Shown: positions 17,473 through 29,400 of the stretch, piece by piece
Layout of the letters: each line of letters begins with the position of its first letter
Position numbering within the stretch: position 1 is the stretch's first letter
Source: Chionis minor
Lineage: Eukaryota; Chordata; Aves; Charadriiformes; Chionididae
Direction of reading: 5' to 3'
NCBI GenBank assembly: GCA_013398295.1
Contig: VZSF01003599.1
Span: 162,469-226,468, forward strand
DNA: 64,000 nt
Made by a program: the position numbers and the translations under genes
Notes under the pieces: generated by a model
Seen by the model: the letters and a program-made list of their open reading frames with translations, nothing else
Told to the model about the DNA's origin: nothing
Databases searched by the model: none

Positions 17473-20400
17473 AACTGATTTCTGAAAGCTGTGCATTTTC
17501 TTTTTATGAATGCGCTGTGCCCCTTGTGTGTGCTGGACATTGCAAATGCACTTAATAAAGCAAACTTCACCGCTGGGCTGTGGGTTAGGAATCTCTAAGC
17601 GAGCTCGTCTCTTTGCAGAGCAACTTTCTTTTTGGACTTGAAAAACAATGGCAATGTAGTTAATGTTCAGCCTGACAGACTCTTAGCAAACATATTAAGG
17701 GCTTCATTTAATAAAATCATATTTCACTTTCCTAGACAAGAAGCAGAATAGAGTTGAGTCTTTTTTAATAAATAAAGTCCTTAGTAAGGCACTTGCAATC
17801 TTTCTTTATGTGAGGCTCATTCTCAGCTTTTTATTTTAGGAGCCAGGGAGATTTAGTGCAGCATTTTCTAAATTGTCGTACTTCCTTTGGAACAGAATGG
17901 AAAGGGAAATGTATCTTAAATAGACGTGAAACAAAAATGTGTTTTTTCCCGAAAGAAAAGTTAAACATTTGCAAGAAAAATGTTCTTCATGGAAATTTCA
18001 ATTCTGTTAAAAACACATTTTCTGTCAGAAAATAATGGTGCTGGATGAGCTCTAATAATAAACCAATTTGTGTGTACCACGGGAGTGGACTTCTTTGGTC
18101 TTTTGTTGTAAGTCATGCTGGAAGGGCTGCCACTGGGCTAAAAGAGCACAGATACTTTCACACTGAGATTTGTCTACTTGAATTATGTGAATAACTCAAT
18201 TGAATTACAACTGGGAAAAAATTAATCATGTGACTTATTATGAAAATGTTGCGCTCTACTCCATTCGATGATGTTTGAGCAGCTCCGTGTATTTTTCTCT
18301 CAGATTTTTTTGTTTCTTTTTTCTTAAATACTCTGTTTGCACAGTGCCTTGATTGTACCGCGCATGGACCATGCGACAGCAGACTCCTGCTTTCAGGGTA
18401 ACTGAACTGCTGCAGCTAACGAATAACATTAATGGGCTGGGTGTGAGCCGCTTTCCCGGGGCACCGGGGTTGCACAGTGCTCTCCTTTCCTTCATTGATC
18501 CAATTTGTTGAGATCAGCAGGTGCACCAAAGCATGCAAATTTAAAATTTGCTTTGAGGAAAATTGAGTGGCGTTCTTCCCTGAAACGAGCTGTTTCTCTG
18601 AACGTTGCTGCCAGCTAGCTTGCTTGGGAGAATATTTGCAGAAATGGAATGCAAAAGTGGTACAAACACAGCCAAATTGAATACATTTACAGATGTAAAA
18701 GGCTTGGCTTTTTTTAGGCTTGCAAAACTCTTTGGGGTGAGGACTGTCACTTTGTGTAGATTTATAGTGTCTTATGTAATCGGTCCCTAAACACGTTGGC
18801 CTTCAGGTGCCACTGCAGTCTGATGGGTTTAGTAATGGTGACGGTGACAATGCTGGTCCCACCCAGCTTTTATAGACCTGCAGGTTTCCAGGACAGTGCA
18901 GGTACCTTTTATCCTCTCTGGTCCAGAGTCAGTCATGCTTGATAACAGTGTGAAAATTGGATTTGTCAACTAGTAATCCCTCAGTGATCAATAATTAGTT
19001 GTAATTATGTGCTGTTTAAGTGCTACAGAGAGAAAATTGAAGTAGGAAATGAGGAGTGGCAGGTACACCAAGCCATTTGGCATAAGAGAAATTCATTTGA
19101 AGAACTGCAATTGCTCAAGTAATGGTGAGCTAAGCTGCTCTCTATAGCCAGGCCATGTCACACAGCTGTAGGGATAGTAGTGTTTAGGCTAAGCAGGCTA
19201 ATGTAGTCCTTAGTGAGCTTGTGGACCATAAAGCACCACAACTTGACCAACAAGGAGGTTTGCTTTTTATTTATAGTCTCCCAAAAATGTGCCCAGTGTG
19301 AAACGTCATGAACAAGCCCTTATTTTTTGGGAAACGCCCTTTGAAACTTCCACTCTACTCATAAGCAAAGATCGTCCCCCCACCCTGGTTTAAATTTTTG
19401 TCCAAATACATGTGCTAGGAGAAACTGAAGTCACTGCTTGGGAGTATGCCATCCTTTTGCACTCCCTCTGAGAAGGTGCAAGCCTAGACACATGGTTTGG
19501 TTTTGGACGGAAGATGAAAGGTCATCGTTCACTTCTCTTTGGTTTATTCTCTGCTCAAAAGAGCACAACAGACCAGGTTTCCAGACGGACAGAGATGTTA
19601 TTCCAGCTGTGTCTGTGGAGGCTCTGAAAATCCAGTTGTGTGTGTCCTGGGATATCTGTACAGACTTTGAAGTTGACTCTGCCACTGGTGACTCTTCTCG
19701 TTCAAGGAGCCAGAGAAGGGTTTTGTTTCTTTATCTGTATACCCATGAGTGATTTCTGCTACCTCGTATGTCTGATTGTCATTCTCTAAATAGGCATGCA
19801 AAATGAAACTGTTTTAACTTCAGGAGGTGGGAGTGAAATAGCTGGAGTAGACCTATTACCCAGTGGTATGTACGAAAGAGCCAGCAAAATTTATGGTTTC
19901 TGAAGGACCAGTGTGTTTTTAAGCTTCTTGTATTCCTACGCTTCACAGTCAAGATTAGTAGATTGTTGACAGCTCCATGATATATTTGCAGTCACCTGGC
20001 TGGAGTCCGAAGCAAGTGATAAATTTTCAGTTTGAATGAGCCTGTGTGACATGCAATGACAGATATATTTTTGTTACTACAAGTATGTAGCATGTCCTGT
20101 GGTTGGGTATTTTGGTGCTATTCTTGGTGCCGCCGTGAGTGATTTGCTTGCTTTACTTGTGCTTCTGTTTCACCATCCAAGAAAAGATGGAGAAAATGAC
20201 ATTTTCCTCATTTGCTGTGATGGCTCATTCCTTTTCTGTGAAGGTGGAGCCTGACACAGGCTCATATCATTTTCATTGAGTTTGGTAAAGACTGACTGCT
20301 GGCAGGAGGCAGTATGTGCTCTGCAGAAAAGAATCCAACATTTCCAGTGCTGTTGCTGAATTTCATGTATCAGGTATATGAACCTAGATTCAAAAACCTG

Positions 20401-21358
20401 AAGTGTTTTTGGAGTGACAATGCTATTATATTCTGGGAAGCTTCTCCTTCCAGAATACACATCCAGTATGGGAGAAGGGACAGTGTGAATCAATTTTGTC
20501 CTCATGTTAGTGAACGCCTAGAGGAACTGTATCTGCACATTTTGGCATGAGGGTAAAACCGTAGTGCTATATATATTGGCGAACTCTATTCAAATGAAGA
20601 AGAAAGATAAATGATAGTTTATTGGATTCCCTCATCTTTATACTTTCTGGTGTCTCAATTTATCTCAACAACGTGAAATATGTCTTCCCCAGGCCTTTTA
20701 AAAGGCCTCACATATATCAGCATTAATAGGATGTAGCTGTGTTGAAACTGGCATTCTGCTGCTTGAGAAAAATCTGAGTCAGGCGCACTGGCTTTGCTTG
20801 CAGGGGGAGAAGGAAGAGAAGTACAACATTACACCCCAAATCAGGGGCTTCTGTTTGCTGGGGGAGCTGGATTTGGCTACAGGCTGCGCTGGAGATGTCA
20901 TCCGTGGCACATCAACAAGCGAAGTGGTGGCACAAACAATGTTCAAAACCACTGCAAAGTGTAGCTGGGAACTGGGAGGTCTGTTTCAGTCTAGAAATTG
21001 TCTATCATTTATAAGAGCAGCTTTTATCAGCTTGGAAAACAGGAAGTTTGAAAAGTAAGTAATTATTTTATTCCCTGGAATAGGAACACTGAATTTTCTC
21101 ACTGAAGACCATTCAGAAATGTATGCACACTAACTACTTCAATTCTTCACCTGGAGAATAAAAGCTGAAGCTTCCAAGCTGGGTAACACACGTCTGTTTG
21201 ATGTGACTGCTGGGAGGAAGCAAACAGAGAAAAGAAATTCTCCGAGAAGGCTGCCGAGTCTGCCAGGGAGGAGAATGGACAAAAGTGCAATGCTGCAGCG
21301 CAAAGGCATTTGAAAGCAATTCTACTCGTGCGTGCGGCACAGGGACTATGGGATGCCG
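17473..21358. other. Intronic sequence, nothing recognised
   Basis: AT-rich, non-coding DNA with only short chance open frames on both strands. Stretches such as 17640-18060 are A/T-rich and low in CpG but show no repeat family that I can identify. Confidence 0.45.
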
Positions 21359-21625
21359 GGAAGCTGTCTCTTCCCTTCAGTCCCACGGTGAAGCGGGGAC
21401 CCGCTCCTGAAGGTATACATAGCATATGTGTGGCAAATGGACTCATGTGGGGCCCCATTAGCTTTTGCTGTCTGCTTTCCATGGCTGGCGTGCCATGGGG
21501 GAGCTTGGCAAAGGTTCATTTCGGTGGAAACCAGCGCTCTGTAAGGGGATTTTACAGTACATGCCCATGCCGACTCCCCGGATCAGGCCTGATTAATGGA
21601 TTTGGCCAGAAAACTGAAGGGAGTA
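21359..21625 (+). repeat. Diverged repeat copy A (pairs with 22768-23030)
   Basis: The core starting at 21421 (agcatatg) aligns without gaps over about 84 bases to the core at 22824. I count roughly two-thirds identity, and many differences are transitions. Shared blocks include 'gcaaatggac', a 'ccc.attagctt' block and a 'tgcca..ggg' block. Weaker similarity continues on both sides: 'ggaag' about 60 bases upstream, and a 'ttggcc.gaa' block about 180 bases downstream. I do not recognise the family. It may be an ancient retroelement or a local duplication. Confidence 0.55.
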
Positions 21626-22550
21626 GCCAGTTTGGGAAGTGGCACTGCTGTCTGTGTGAGTCTCCCTGAGAGCTTGGAGCATCTGTGCCCTCCAAACTGC
21701 CAAGGAGGGAACAGCAACAATCTTAGGAAGTGGGTAAAACAAGAAGCTATGTATATACAGTAGGTATATGTGTAAAAGAGCAAAGCCTCCACCTCTACTG
21801 GATTGTGTATTCGTACTGTTCTGGAGAAAGGTTCAAACTGTATCTAGAAATGTGTCCTTCTGAATTTGAGAGCAGTTTAACGGTAGAACATAGCAAAAAA
21901 AAAAATCAATGTGAATATGCATAAGTAAAACGCATACTTTAAACTTCACATCATACGGGTTTAGATTTCCTAGATGTGTTTTCTGAAGTTTTAAACCCTG
22001 GGTGATTCCAGAGAGCAAGAGATTTGGGGCCAAAAGTCCATCATGTTACAGGCCCTATGCTATGTTTACATACCTTGGGGTGAAGGGTAAAGGAATTCAT
22101 AGATTACAGGGGTTAATATTCTTTCTTTTAGGTATACAAGGAAAATATATTTGGAACAAAAGTAGTGTCCATGTCTGTATACCCACTTTACTTTCAAACA
22201 GCTTAGGTGTTTATGTAAATTGTTTTGCCTTTGAGTTGCAAAAATGGAGTTGGAGAGTGATGCCGGGGAAACCAGAAGAAGACAGAGACCAGAATTAGCT
22301 TGAAAATGCAAATCTTGTTGGTGGAGACTGAGAAGCATCAATAGACAGGGAAGTCGCTCTTTCCATACCAAGGAATTTTTTGGCTTTCATGCAGGCAGAG
22401 CAAGGTATTAAACCTGGGCAAAAAGCATGTGTCTGTTCAGCAGTACCTTGAAAGTTGCCACGTGTGGAGCTGACATCCTCTGTCATGTTTTAGTGTAGCT
22501 GTGCTTCACGCGGGAGATGAGGGGCAGGAGATGAGGCACCTCTTGCTCAT

Positions 22551-22636
22551 TGGAGGTGTCCCTGCTTATGGCAGGGGGGGTGGAACTCGATGATCTGCAA
22601 GGTCCCTTCCAACCTAAACCATTCTATGATTCTGTG
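22551..22636 (+). mobile_element. CR1 LINE 3' end (truncated)
   Basis: This is the 3' terminus of a CR1 element: a G-rich 'ggcagggggggtggaactcg' segment, then 'atgatctgcaaggtccctt', 'ccaacctaaaccattctatg' and an 'attctgtg' tail. CR1 copies are usually truncated at the 5' end and end in an 8-bp tail repeat, as here. No reverse-transcriptase or endonuclease coding sequence remains. Confidence 0.93.
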
Positions 22637-22767
22637 TTGGATTCTGCCTCCATGGCGGTTCTCTGCCGTCTGCTTCTTGCTCAGCTACCCACACATCCGC
22701 CTCCAACAAGCGTAGAGACACTCTCCAAAGCACCTCCAAAGCTCTGATGTGCTTAGACATCAGAAAT

Positions 22768-23030
22768 GGAAGGTGTACCTCTCTTGCTACAGAGTCGTGG
22801 TGATCGGTTGCCGTAGGGGGGAGAGCATATGTACAGCAAATGGACACTTACATAACCCTATTAGCTTGTACTGTATGATTTCAACTGTTGGTTTGCCACA
22901 GGGAGTTGGAGAAGACGAATTAGGTAATATAAATAGAAAGATGACATCCTCAAAAAGAACGCCATTCAGCACATATTGCTGGCTGGCCTCATGGTTCGGA
23001 GCCGATAAGCAAATTTGGCCTGAATCCTGT
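22768..23030 (+). repeat. Diverged repeat copy B (pairs with 21359-21625)
   Basis: This is the second copy of the pair described at 21359-21625, in direct orientation about 1.4 kb downstream, with a CR1 3' end between them. The best-matching part runs from 22824 to about 22907. The downstream block 'aaatttggcctgaa' near 23011 matches 'ggatttggccagaa' of copy A at nearly the same distance. Its outer limits are uncertain. Confidence 0.55.
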
Positions 23031-23890
23031 TGCAGCATTTTACGATGGCACCAGCGTAGCAGAAGAATTGGCAATATCAGCAGAGGTGGACCCTGCGGAT
23101 GTTATTCCTGCCATCCGCTGCCCGCAGTTCTGACTGTGGGAGCCTGCCTCTCAGTGGCAGAAACCTAGGGCCAAATTAATTGTGATTAATTTTGATTACG
23201 GACCATTCCCTTTGAAGTGACTCTTGAGATGAATTTGTCCCGTGTGTGCTTTAAATGGCAAGTTGCTCAGAAGTGCTTCTGCTAATGCATCCTCCAGGTT
23301 TATTTCAAATAGCCTTTGTCTTTCTTTCAGCAATTGGTTCCTGGTACAAATGCAGACACTTTGCATTAATTCCCTGCAGGGCTTCTATGCCATATTTTTA
23401 GGCTTTTGAGTGGCATTGTGGAAAACATGAAAGCATTATGATAATGATTGGGGACAATTCCTGTGTTCTTTATTCAGATATCAGTTAGGAAGAAAACCTG
23501 TGATGCTTAATCATGCAAAAATCGTACTAAGAACTCATTTAAGGGAGGTTTTGAGTGGGGACCTCAAGATTTGGCCCATAGTGCATGATGGATTTTAACA
23601 ACAGCTAGGTAGTGATTATGTGGAAGAATGTAAGTATAAAGGGTTGAAGTGCTGGAATGAAAAAAGAGTTAATAGTATTGTCCGTTCAACACTGCAAGGA
23701 GCTGTTGCATATTATTACACTTAAAGAAAAGGAAAGTACAATGAATGCACTTTAAGCCAATTCCTCCCACTGTTCTTTTCATTTGTTTGTGAATATTCTG
23801 TGGGACTGACTGAAGGCTTTGTCTGGTCTAGCAGGAGCCTCTTGGCTGCCTAATAGCAGTGCAGAAGGTATGGCACAGCACCTTTTCTTA

Positions 23891-23911
23891 CTTATTTATT
23901 TATTTACTTAT
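23891..23911 (+). repeat. TTTA microsatellite
   Basis: A short, slightly interrupted run of TTTA/CTTA units. It could be polymorphic. No other role is apparent. Confidence 0.8.
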
Positions 23912-25804
23912 AAAAAGGAGTGTTTACAGAAAGCTGTGCTTTGACCCAGGCCTTTAGAAAAGCCACCTGTGCTTCACTCCTTGCAGTCTTCTGAAAGCTC
24001 ATGTGTTGAGAAGCACTTCTCACCACGAACAAACTGCCAAATGCATTTAAAATGGAAAAATTCTGATTGAAATGGGTATCTTGGAGCTTCCAGCTGCTGG
24101 TGACTGTATGGCAAAACAACTGCAACATTTGCAATTGCTTTGCAGAAGCCGCTTATCTAACAATCAGGGCAACTTTAAATATTTATTTGAAACTGGTTGG
24201 TTTTAAGTATTGAACAGCACTGCTTTTTTTCCCCTCTTTGCCTAATTAAAACAGGGTGAAGGCAGCCAGGGATCCTGTTTACCCACGTCATGAGTGCTGA
24301 AGGTAGGTCATTTAAGGGCCTTACAGGTCTCTGCAGAGAAGGAAAAGAATTTGGAAGTGCTTAGGTTCATTTGAAAGCTTTATCTTCAAGACCTTTCTGA
24401 ATGAATGTGAAAATTTCAGAGGAGGGATCAAGAGCAGAGGAAAACTGCAGAGTTTTTTCCATTTGTAGGCAGAGATTGAGGGCAGCCGGAAGCTGCCCAT
24501 TGCATGGCGGGCAGCAAGCCCCAAGACTGGGCCACTGCCCAAGGGCTCAAACTTGAATTGAGTTTCTTCTTCTGCCAGTTTTCCTTGTCGTCTTTCCCCA
24601 TTTTCAGCTAGAGTAGACACTGATCTCCACTGCGCTACCTCCTGTGTCCTCTGTTCACCCTCGAGCTCTGTGGATGGGTAGTTTGGACTTGGGAGACATT
24701 TTGGGCAGAAGGGCTGAAGGAAAGCTTTGTCCCTCACTTGTTCTGCAGCTTCTCTTCCACAGCTTGTTCACGACTCTCCAGCAAAGCTTCATCTGACTCC
24801 ACAACTTAGGTCTCGAATGCAGGACTTTGGAGAAAAAGTATTGTGCAGCCATTGGTATGGCTGCAGCCAGCTGCCCTGTCACGGGCTGACGGCAACTGGG
24901 GAGATAGGGGCTGTCTGGCTCCGTGTCCCAGAAAGTCCTGCACGTAGGTGGAGAGGCTCTTGGGTGCAGAAAGTCCTCTACCAACTAGCAAATGTGGTTT
25001 TGAAAGTTATCCTCACAAGTCCTTCTGACAGCAGTTCCTATTAGGAACTCAATCAGTACAGCACTGTGAGTTCAGTCAAGTTTTACCTTGACATGCTAGG
25101 AATGTATTAAGTGATGAAATGTCAGTCAATCAAAGCAAATTTGCACTTATTCCAGAAAGAAGTCTGACTGTGTAGCTGTTGTAGTGGTGATTGGCTGAGC
25201 AGAGATTTTCACAGTCCTTTTGCTGCATAATGGAACTCCTGAATAGTTGGGCGGACCTCCCAGATAATGCAGTGGTAATCCTGCCATAGCCAAATTGTTT
25301 CTCATTTCTAACCATTTTTGTCCAAGTTTGAATCACGGTGTGTCTGTCTGGTTGGTCCTGGTTTGCACTTGCATGTTTTAACCTAGTAAGGGTCCTGACT
25401 CCCTGTTGTATTTCCATGTACTCTTTGCAGAATTCTCTTCCTGAGCTGTAAAAGGTGATCAGGGATGAAAAGGGGGTCTTCTGGTATCCAGCAAGTCTCT
25501 TACTGTTTAAGCAAGTCTGTTGTCTTGAGTCACCTTGAAGAAAGTAGGCTTTTCAGTAAACAAAAGGGAAAATCTGCTTAGTACGTTTCTGGTTTTGATT
25601 AGGACTGTAACTTCTAGCAGGCTCTGCCACTAATCTGCCTGCTGTAGCAATGGGTACCTTATAAGAAGCTGCACACCAAATTAATTTCTGCAAATGTATT
25701 CACTCTTTGAAGAAACCCTACTAAGGATTTGAAATCTGAAAATGCTGAGGCTGTTGGGAAGCTCGTCCAGCTGAGGAATAAAGAGCTGAGATTGTAGTAT
25801 GTGT

Positions 25805-25925
25805 TGGATGTGCGGTGGGGTTGAGTGGGTTGGGGTCGGCTGTGGCAGAGGGACATCGTGGCTGAGCTGGCGCCGCTCTCCCTGCTGTGCCGTGGGACCG
25901 CACGCCGGCGCCGCAGGGTGGGCAC
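25805..25925. promoter_or_regulatory. Small CpG-rich patch
   Basis: Several CpG dinucleotides are concentrated here, including 'gccggcgccg' around 25903, in otherwise CpG-poor intron DNA. It is too short for a classical CpG island. It may be an intragenic regulatory site or an unmethylated spot, but no core-promoter motif or exon was seen beside it. Confidence 0.3.
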
Positions 25926-28900
25926 AGAGCTGAAACGCTGCCTCTCCTCAACTCTCTGCAAGTCCTTTCCTCGCAGGGAGATGACAAACCCGTTATTCTC
26001 TCCATGTGCTGAGGTCTTCTGGCTGCTGAGCCATCAGTAATACACACCGTCATTTACCAGATGAAGCTTTTCTGATCTTCGGGTTTTGTAAGGAGTTTGT
26101 GTTCATCGCTGCCACTGCGGCGTAGCGGCACCCGGCTGCGTGAGCCCTTCCCAACACATCTCTTTGCTCAGTGGCACGCAATATCAACCGTGTCAAAAAA
26201 GCAGGTGGAAGGTGCTCAGGTCTCCTCCTTGGTTTGTCGCAAGCCTGCGCATCCTGAATTTTTCCACAGTTTTTTTCATGGCAAAGAAAACTTCCATTGA
26301 AGGGAGAATCTCAAGGTTTGGCTTTATAACCTAAATACAGCTGAGTTTGCTGCATAAATGCAGGGTGATTTGCCTGAGCGAGGGCTGCAGCGTTGGCTCC
26401 TTTGAGGGGGTCTTTTCTCCCTCCCTCGTTTGCCCTCCCTCGCTGCCGTTTGTAATGCGTTTGGAGCTCTCCAAGGCCATTTCCATAGTGTTGTGATTCA
26501 TCAATAATTATACTGCTTTAAATCTATTGTTCGTTTACTTTTCATAGAAGTCCCTAGCTTTAAAATCTGCTTTTAAACTTTTATTTCATTCAAGCTTATA
26601 TTGGTCTGCTGGAAGAAGAAAAAAATTCTATGCACTTTTATTGTCTTTTAGCCTCTGCTTCATTATCCATTATAGTTCAATACTTATTTATTTCAATGAA
26701 GGAATACAAATGTTGAGACAACCTGCAGAAAGCTAAATGAACTGCCAGGAGTAAATGACATTTTTGATCAATTTAATTTTTCTTTCTGTTTGCAAATCAA
26801 TTGTAAATATGGCTCGATTTTTAGAACTTTGGTTGCTATTTGAAATTATTCTGCAAAGAGATTACTTGAATTGTTTCATAGTGGGTGGGTTTGCAGGATT
26901 TCATCTGATCAGCTATAAGCTTAGTGGTGTTTTTTTTTAAGAGTGACGCTTCTGTTTATGTAGCACGCTTTGGCTGGCAGCATGGACTCTTCCGACACAT
27001 TCACTTGCATGCTTTCTCCCTCTAGATCAGATTTTAACTGATTTGTAGGAGTTAAAAGAATATTGGTGTCTGTGCTGTTTTATTCCTAACTTTGATAAAA
27101 TTCCAGCCCTTTGTCCTTGTGGGTCTTTTTAAGATTAAAATTGCATTCAGATTACAATTACTTCCCCCCCTCCCCCAGTATTTTCTAGCTATTCTTGATG
27201 GGTATGACGTGCCATGTCCATTTATTAGCCAGATCTTTATAAAAGTCTTTAATATAGCACTCTCAGAAGCAAATACATACAACATATGAAAACCTGAAAG
27301 CTCTTCTACTTAAATTTCCCTTCAAATTCCTTTGCCCCATAGAGCAGAGCTGACTTGTGCAAAAGTTCTTACGGTCAACAAAATTGTTCCCTTTGAGATA
27401 TTTAATGAAAATGAAATCTAAAATCAGTGGTCATCTGCTGAGACAGCATTTTCCTAGAAATTTAAGATTTGAACTTACTGGTACTTCATGACTGACATCT
27501 TTGTATGATGGTCTTGGGGAATTCAGGGAGTCGTAGTGTACTTTCTCCCCTTATGCAATGCTTTACCTGCCTACGTAAAAGTAATCTTACATCAAGTGTC
27601 ATGTCAGCGTAAATCGAGAATGTGGAGGAGGCTGCACTTTTAAACCAGTGGCAGGAAATCACATTAAATTCAATGTAATTACATTGTTCTAGAAATGTGA
27701 TTATGTGTTTCAACTACCAGCCTCCCACTGAATTACTTCAGATCAGTCTCAATCTATGGAATGAAATCTGCCTGATTTAGATGTAAAAGATGTAATAAAT
27801 ATGAAGCAATGCATTTTGCATTTATATTTTATATTCACCTGTGACTGTTTATTACATTTTTCCAGATCTAGCCTTTCCCAATGCATATCTCTCACCTGCT
27901 GCATGCAGGGAAATTGAACCTTGACTTCTCTTAATACCATGATTTAGTCTTCGCAGCACCATGTGTATGACATTAGCTACCTTATTTCATGTACAACCGC
28001 AGAGAGGTCTGAGATGCAGGAATGGTCTGTAAAGGGTTTCCCCGTGTGAAAATAAGATTAAATGTTCCCAGGAGTAAGTGCAACCTTGATTGTAATGGTA
28101 CTGCTGAGGTTTCAAAATTCTAAAAACTAAGAAAGAAGGATAATATTGGTATTTCTAGACTATAGCTTGGAGGCCCACTTTTTGAAACCTACTGCTATAC
28201 TGGCAGGCAGAGCGTTACACCTGAAAATAGTTATGCCTGAAGTTAATTGAGGATGATAACTTGACAGTGAAGATTCAAGTCATGAAGGCAACACCACCAG
28301 GAAAGAACGGAGCACTTTCTCAATGCCACTTAAAATCAAAGGAAGTCTTTCATATACTTAGTGATTTTTTTTTGAATAGTGCCTTTTTAATTTGAGCCCT
28401 TCATCAGCAAATCGGATAATTTATAGCCTATCAGATTAGAAAGCAATCTCAGCCCCAGTAATACACTGGATTCCCTTTTAATATCCACAAGCTATTGATG
28501 TTAGTAATTGAAAACAAGGTTTTATATCAGCAATTACTTGCATAGAAGATGTTGTCACTTTAATGCCTCGGTACTTGACTTTAGGATAAAGTCAGATATA
28601 GCGACAGTAATTGCTGGAGGAAATAATTACAATCATGCAGGCATCAACAGGCACCACCTTTGCGGGAGACTGGTCTGAAAGCTGAGCTCTAACTTGATAT
28701 TAGTGTTGTAACTGGAAAACAATTGTGATTTGTAGGTGCAAAATTGTGTCTACAAAAGTATAAGGCAGGTTTCTTGTTTTCCCTTCTTTATCCCTTGGTT
28801 CTTCTGGCGGAGCAAGCAGCGTCGCCCAGTCGTCGAAGCAGGCTGCGTTTCTCAGCCCTTTAGTCCCAGCAGCATCTCCTGTGTGCAGAGTGCCGCAAGG

Positions 28901-29399
28901 ATAGGTGATTCTTCGAGGGTGGACAGTTTGATTCATGAATGACTCTTCTCCAGCTGTCTCTTTAACTTAAGTACAAGACAACTTTAAGCCTCCCTCCCCT
29001 ACCTCCTTTCCATACTAAGTCTGGGTGAATGGGCCTTCCCCTTAGGTTTAATGAGTCTTTGAATATCTCAGCAGTACAATCAAAAGGACCCTGGAAATAC
29101 AGGTTTCACAGCTGTAGAAGCTGCTCAGATGTGCCATGAAGATGAAACAGGGAGGAGCATAATTAATCTTTCTGTTGTCTTCAAGATGTGTTAAGATCAG
29201 ACCAGGTCATTTTCTCTGAAGAGCTGGGGAGGAGCTGGAGGGGAAGAAGGGCTTGTCTCCAGGAATTAATCTCCTGGTCTTCAGGATTAGCCTCCTGAAA
29301 TATGTCTGCAAGTGACTGCTGTAGCAGAACAAGGAACATTTATTCCATCTTGGTGCGTTTTCTAAACCATTTCAAATATAATTAAGCCCCCCTCCCCCC

Positions 29400-29400
29400 N
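29400..29400. other. Ambiguous base (N)
   Basis: A single N follows a C-rich run (cccccctcccccc). This is probably an unresolved base or collapsed homopolymer in the assembly, so the true length of the C tract is uncertain. Confidence 0.95.
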
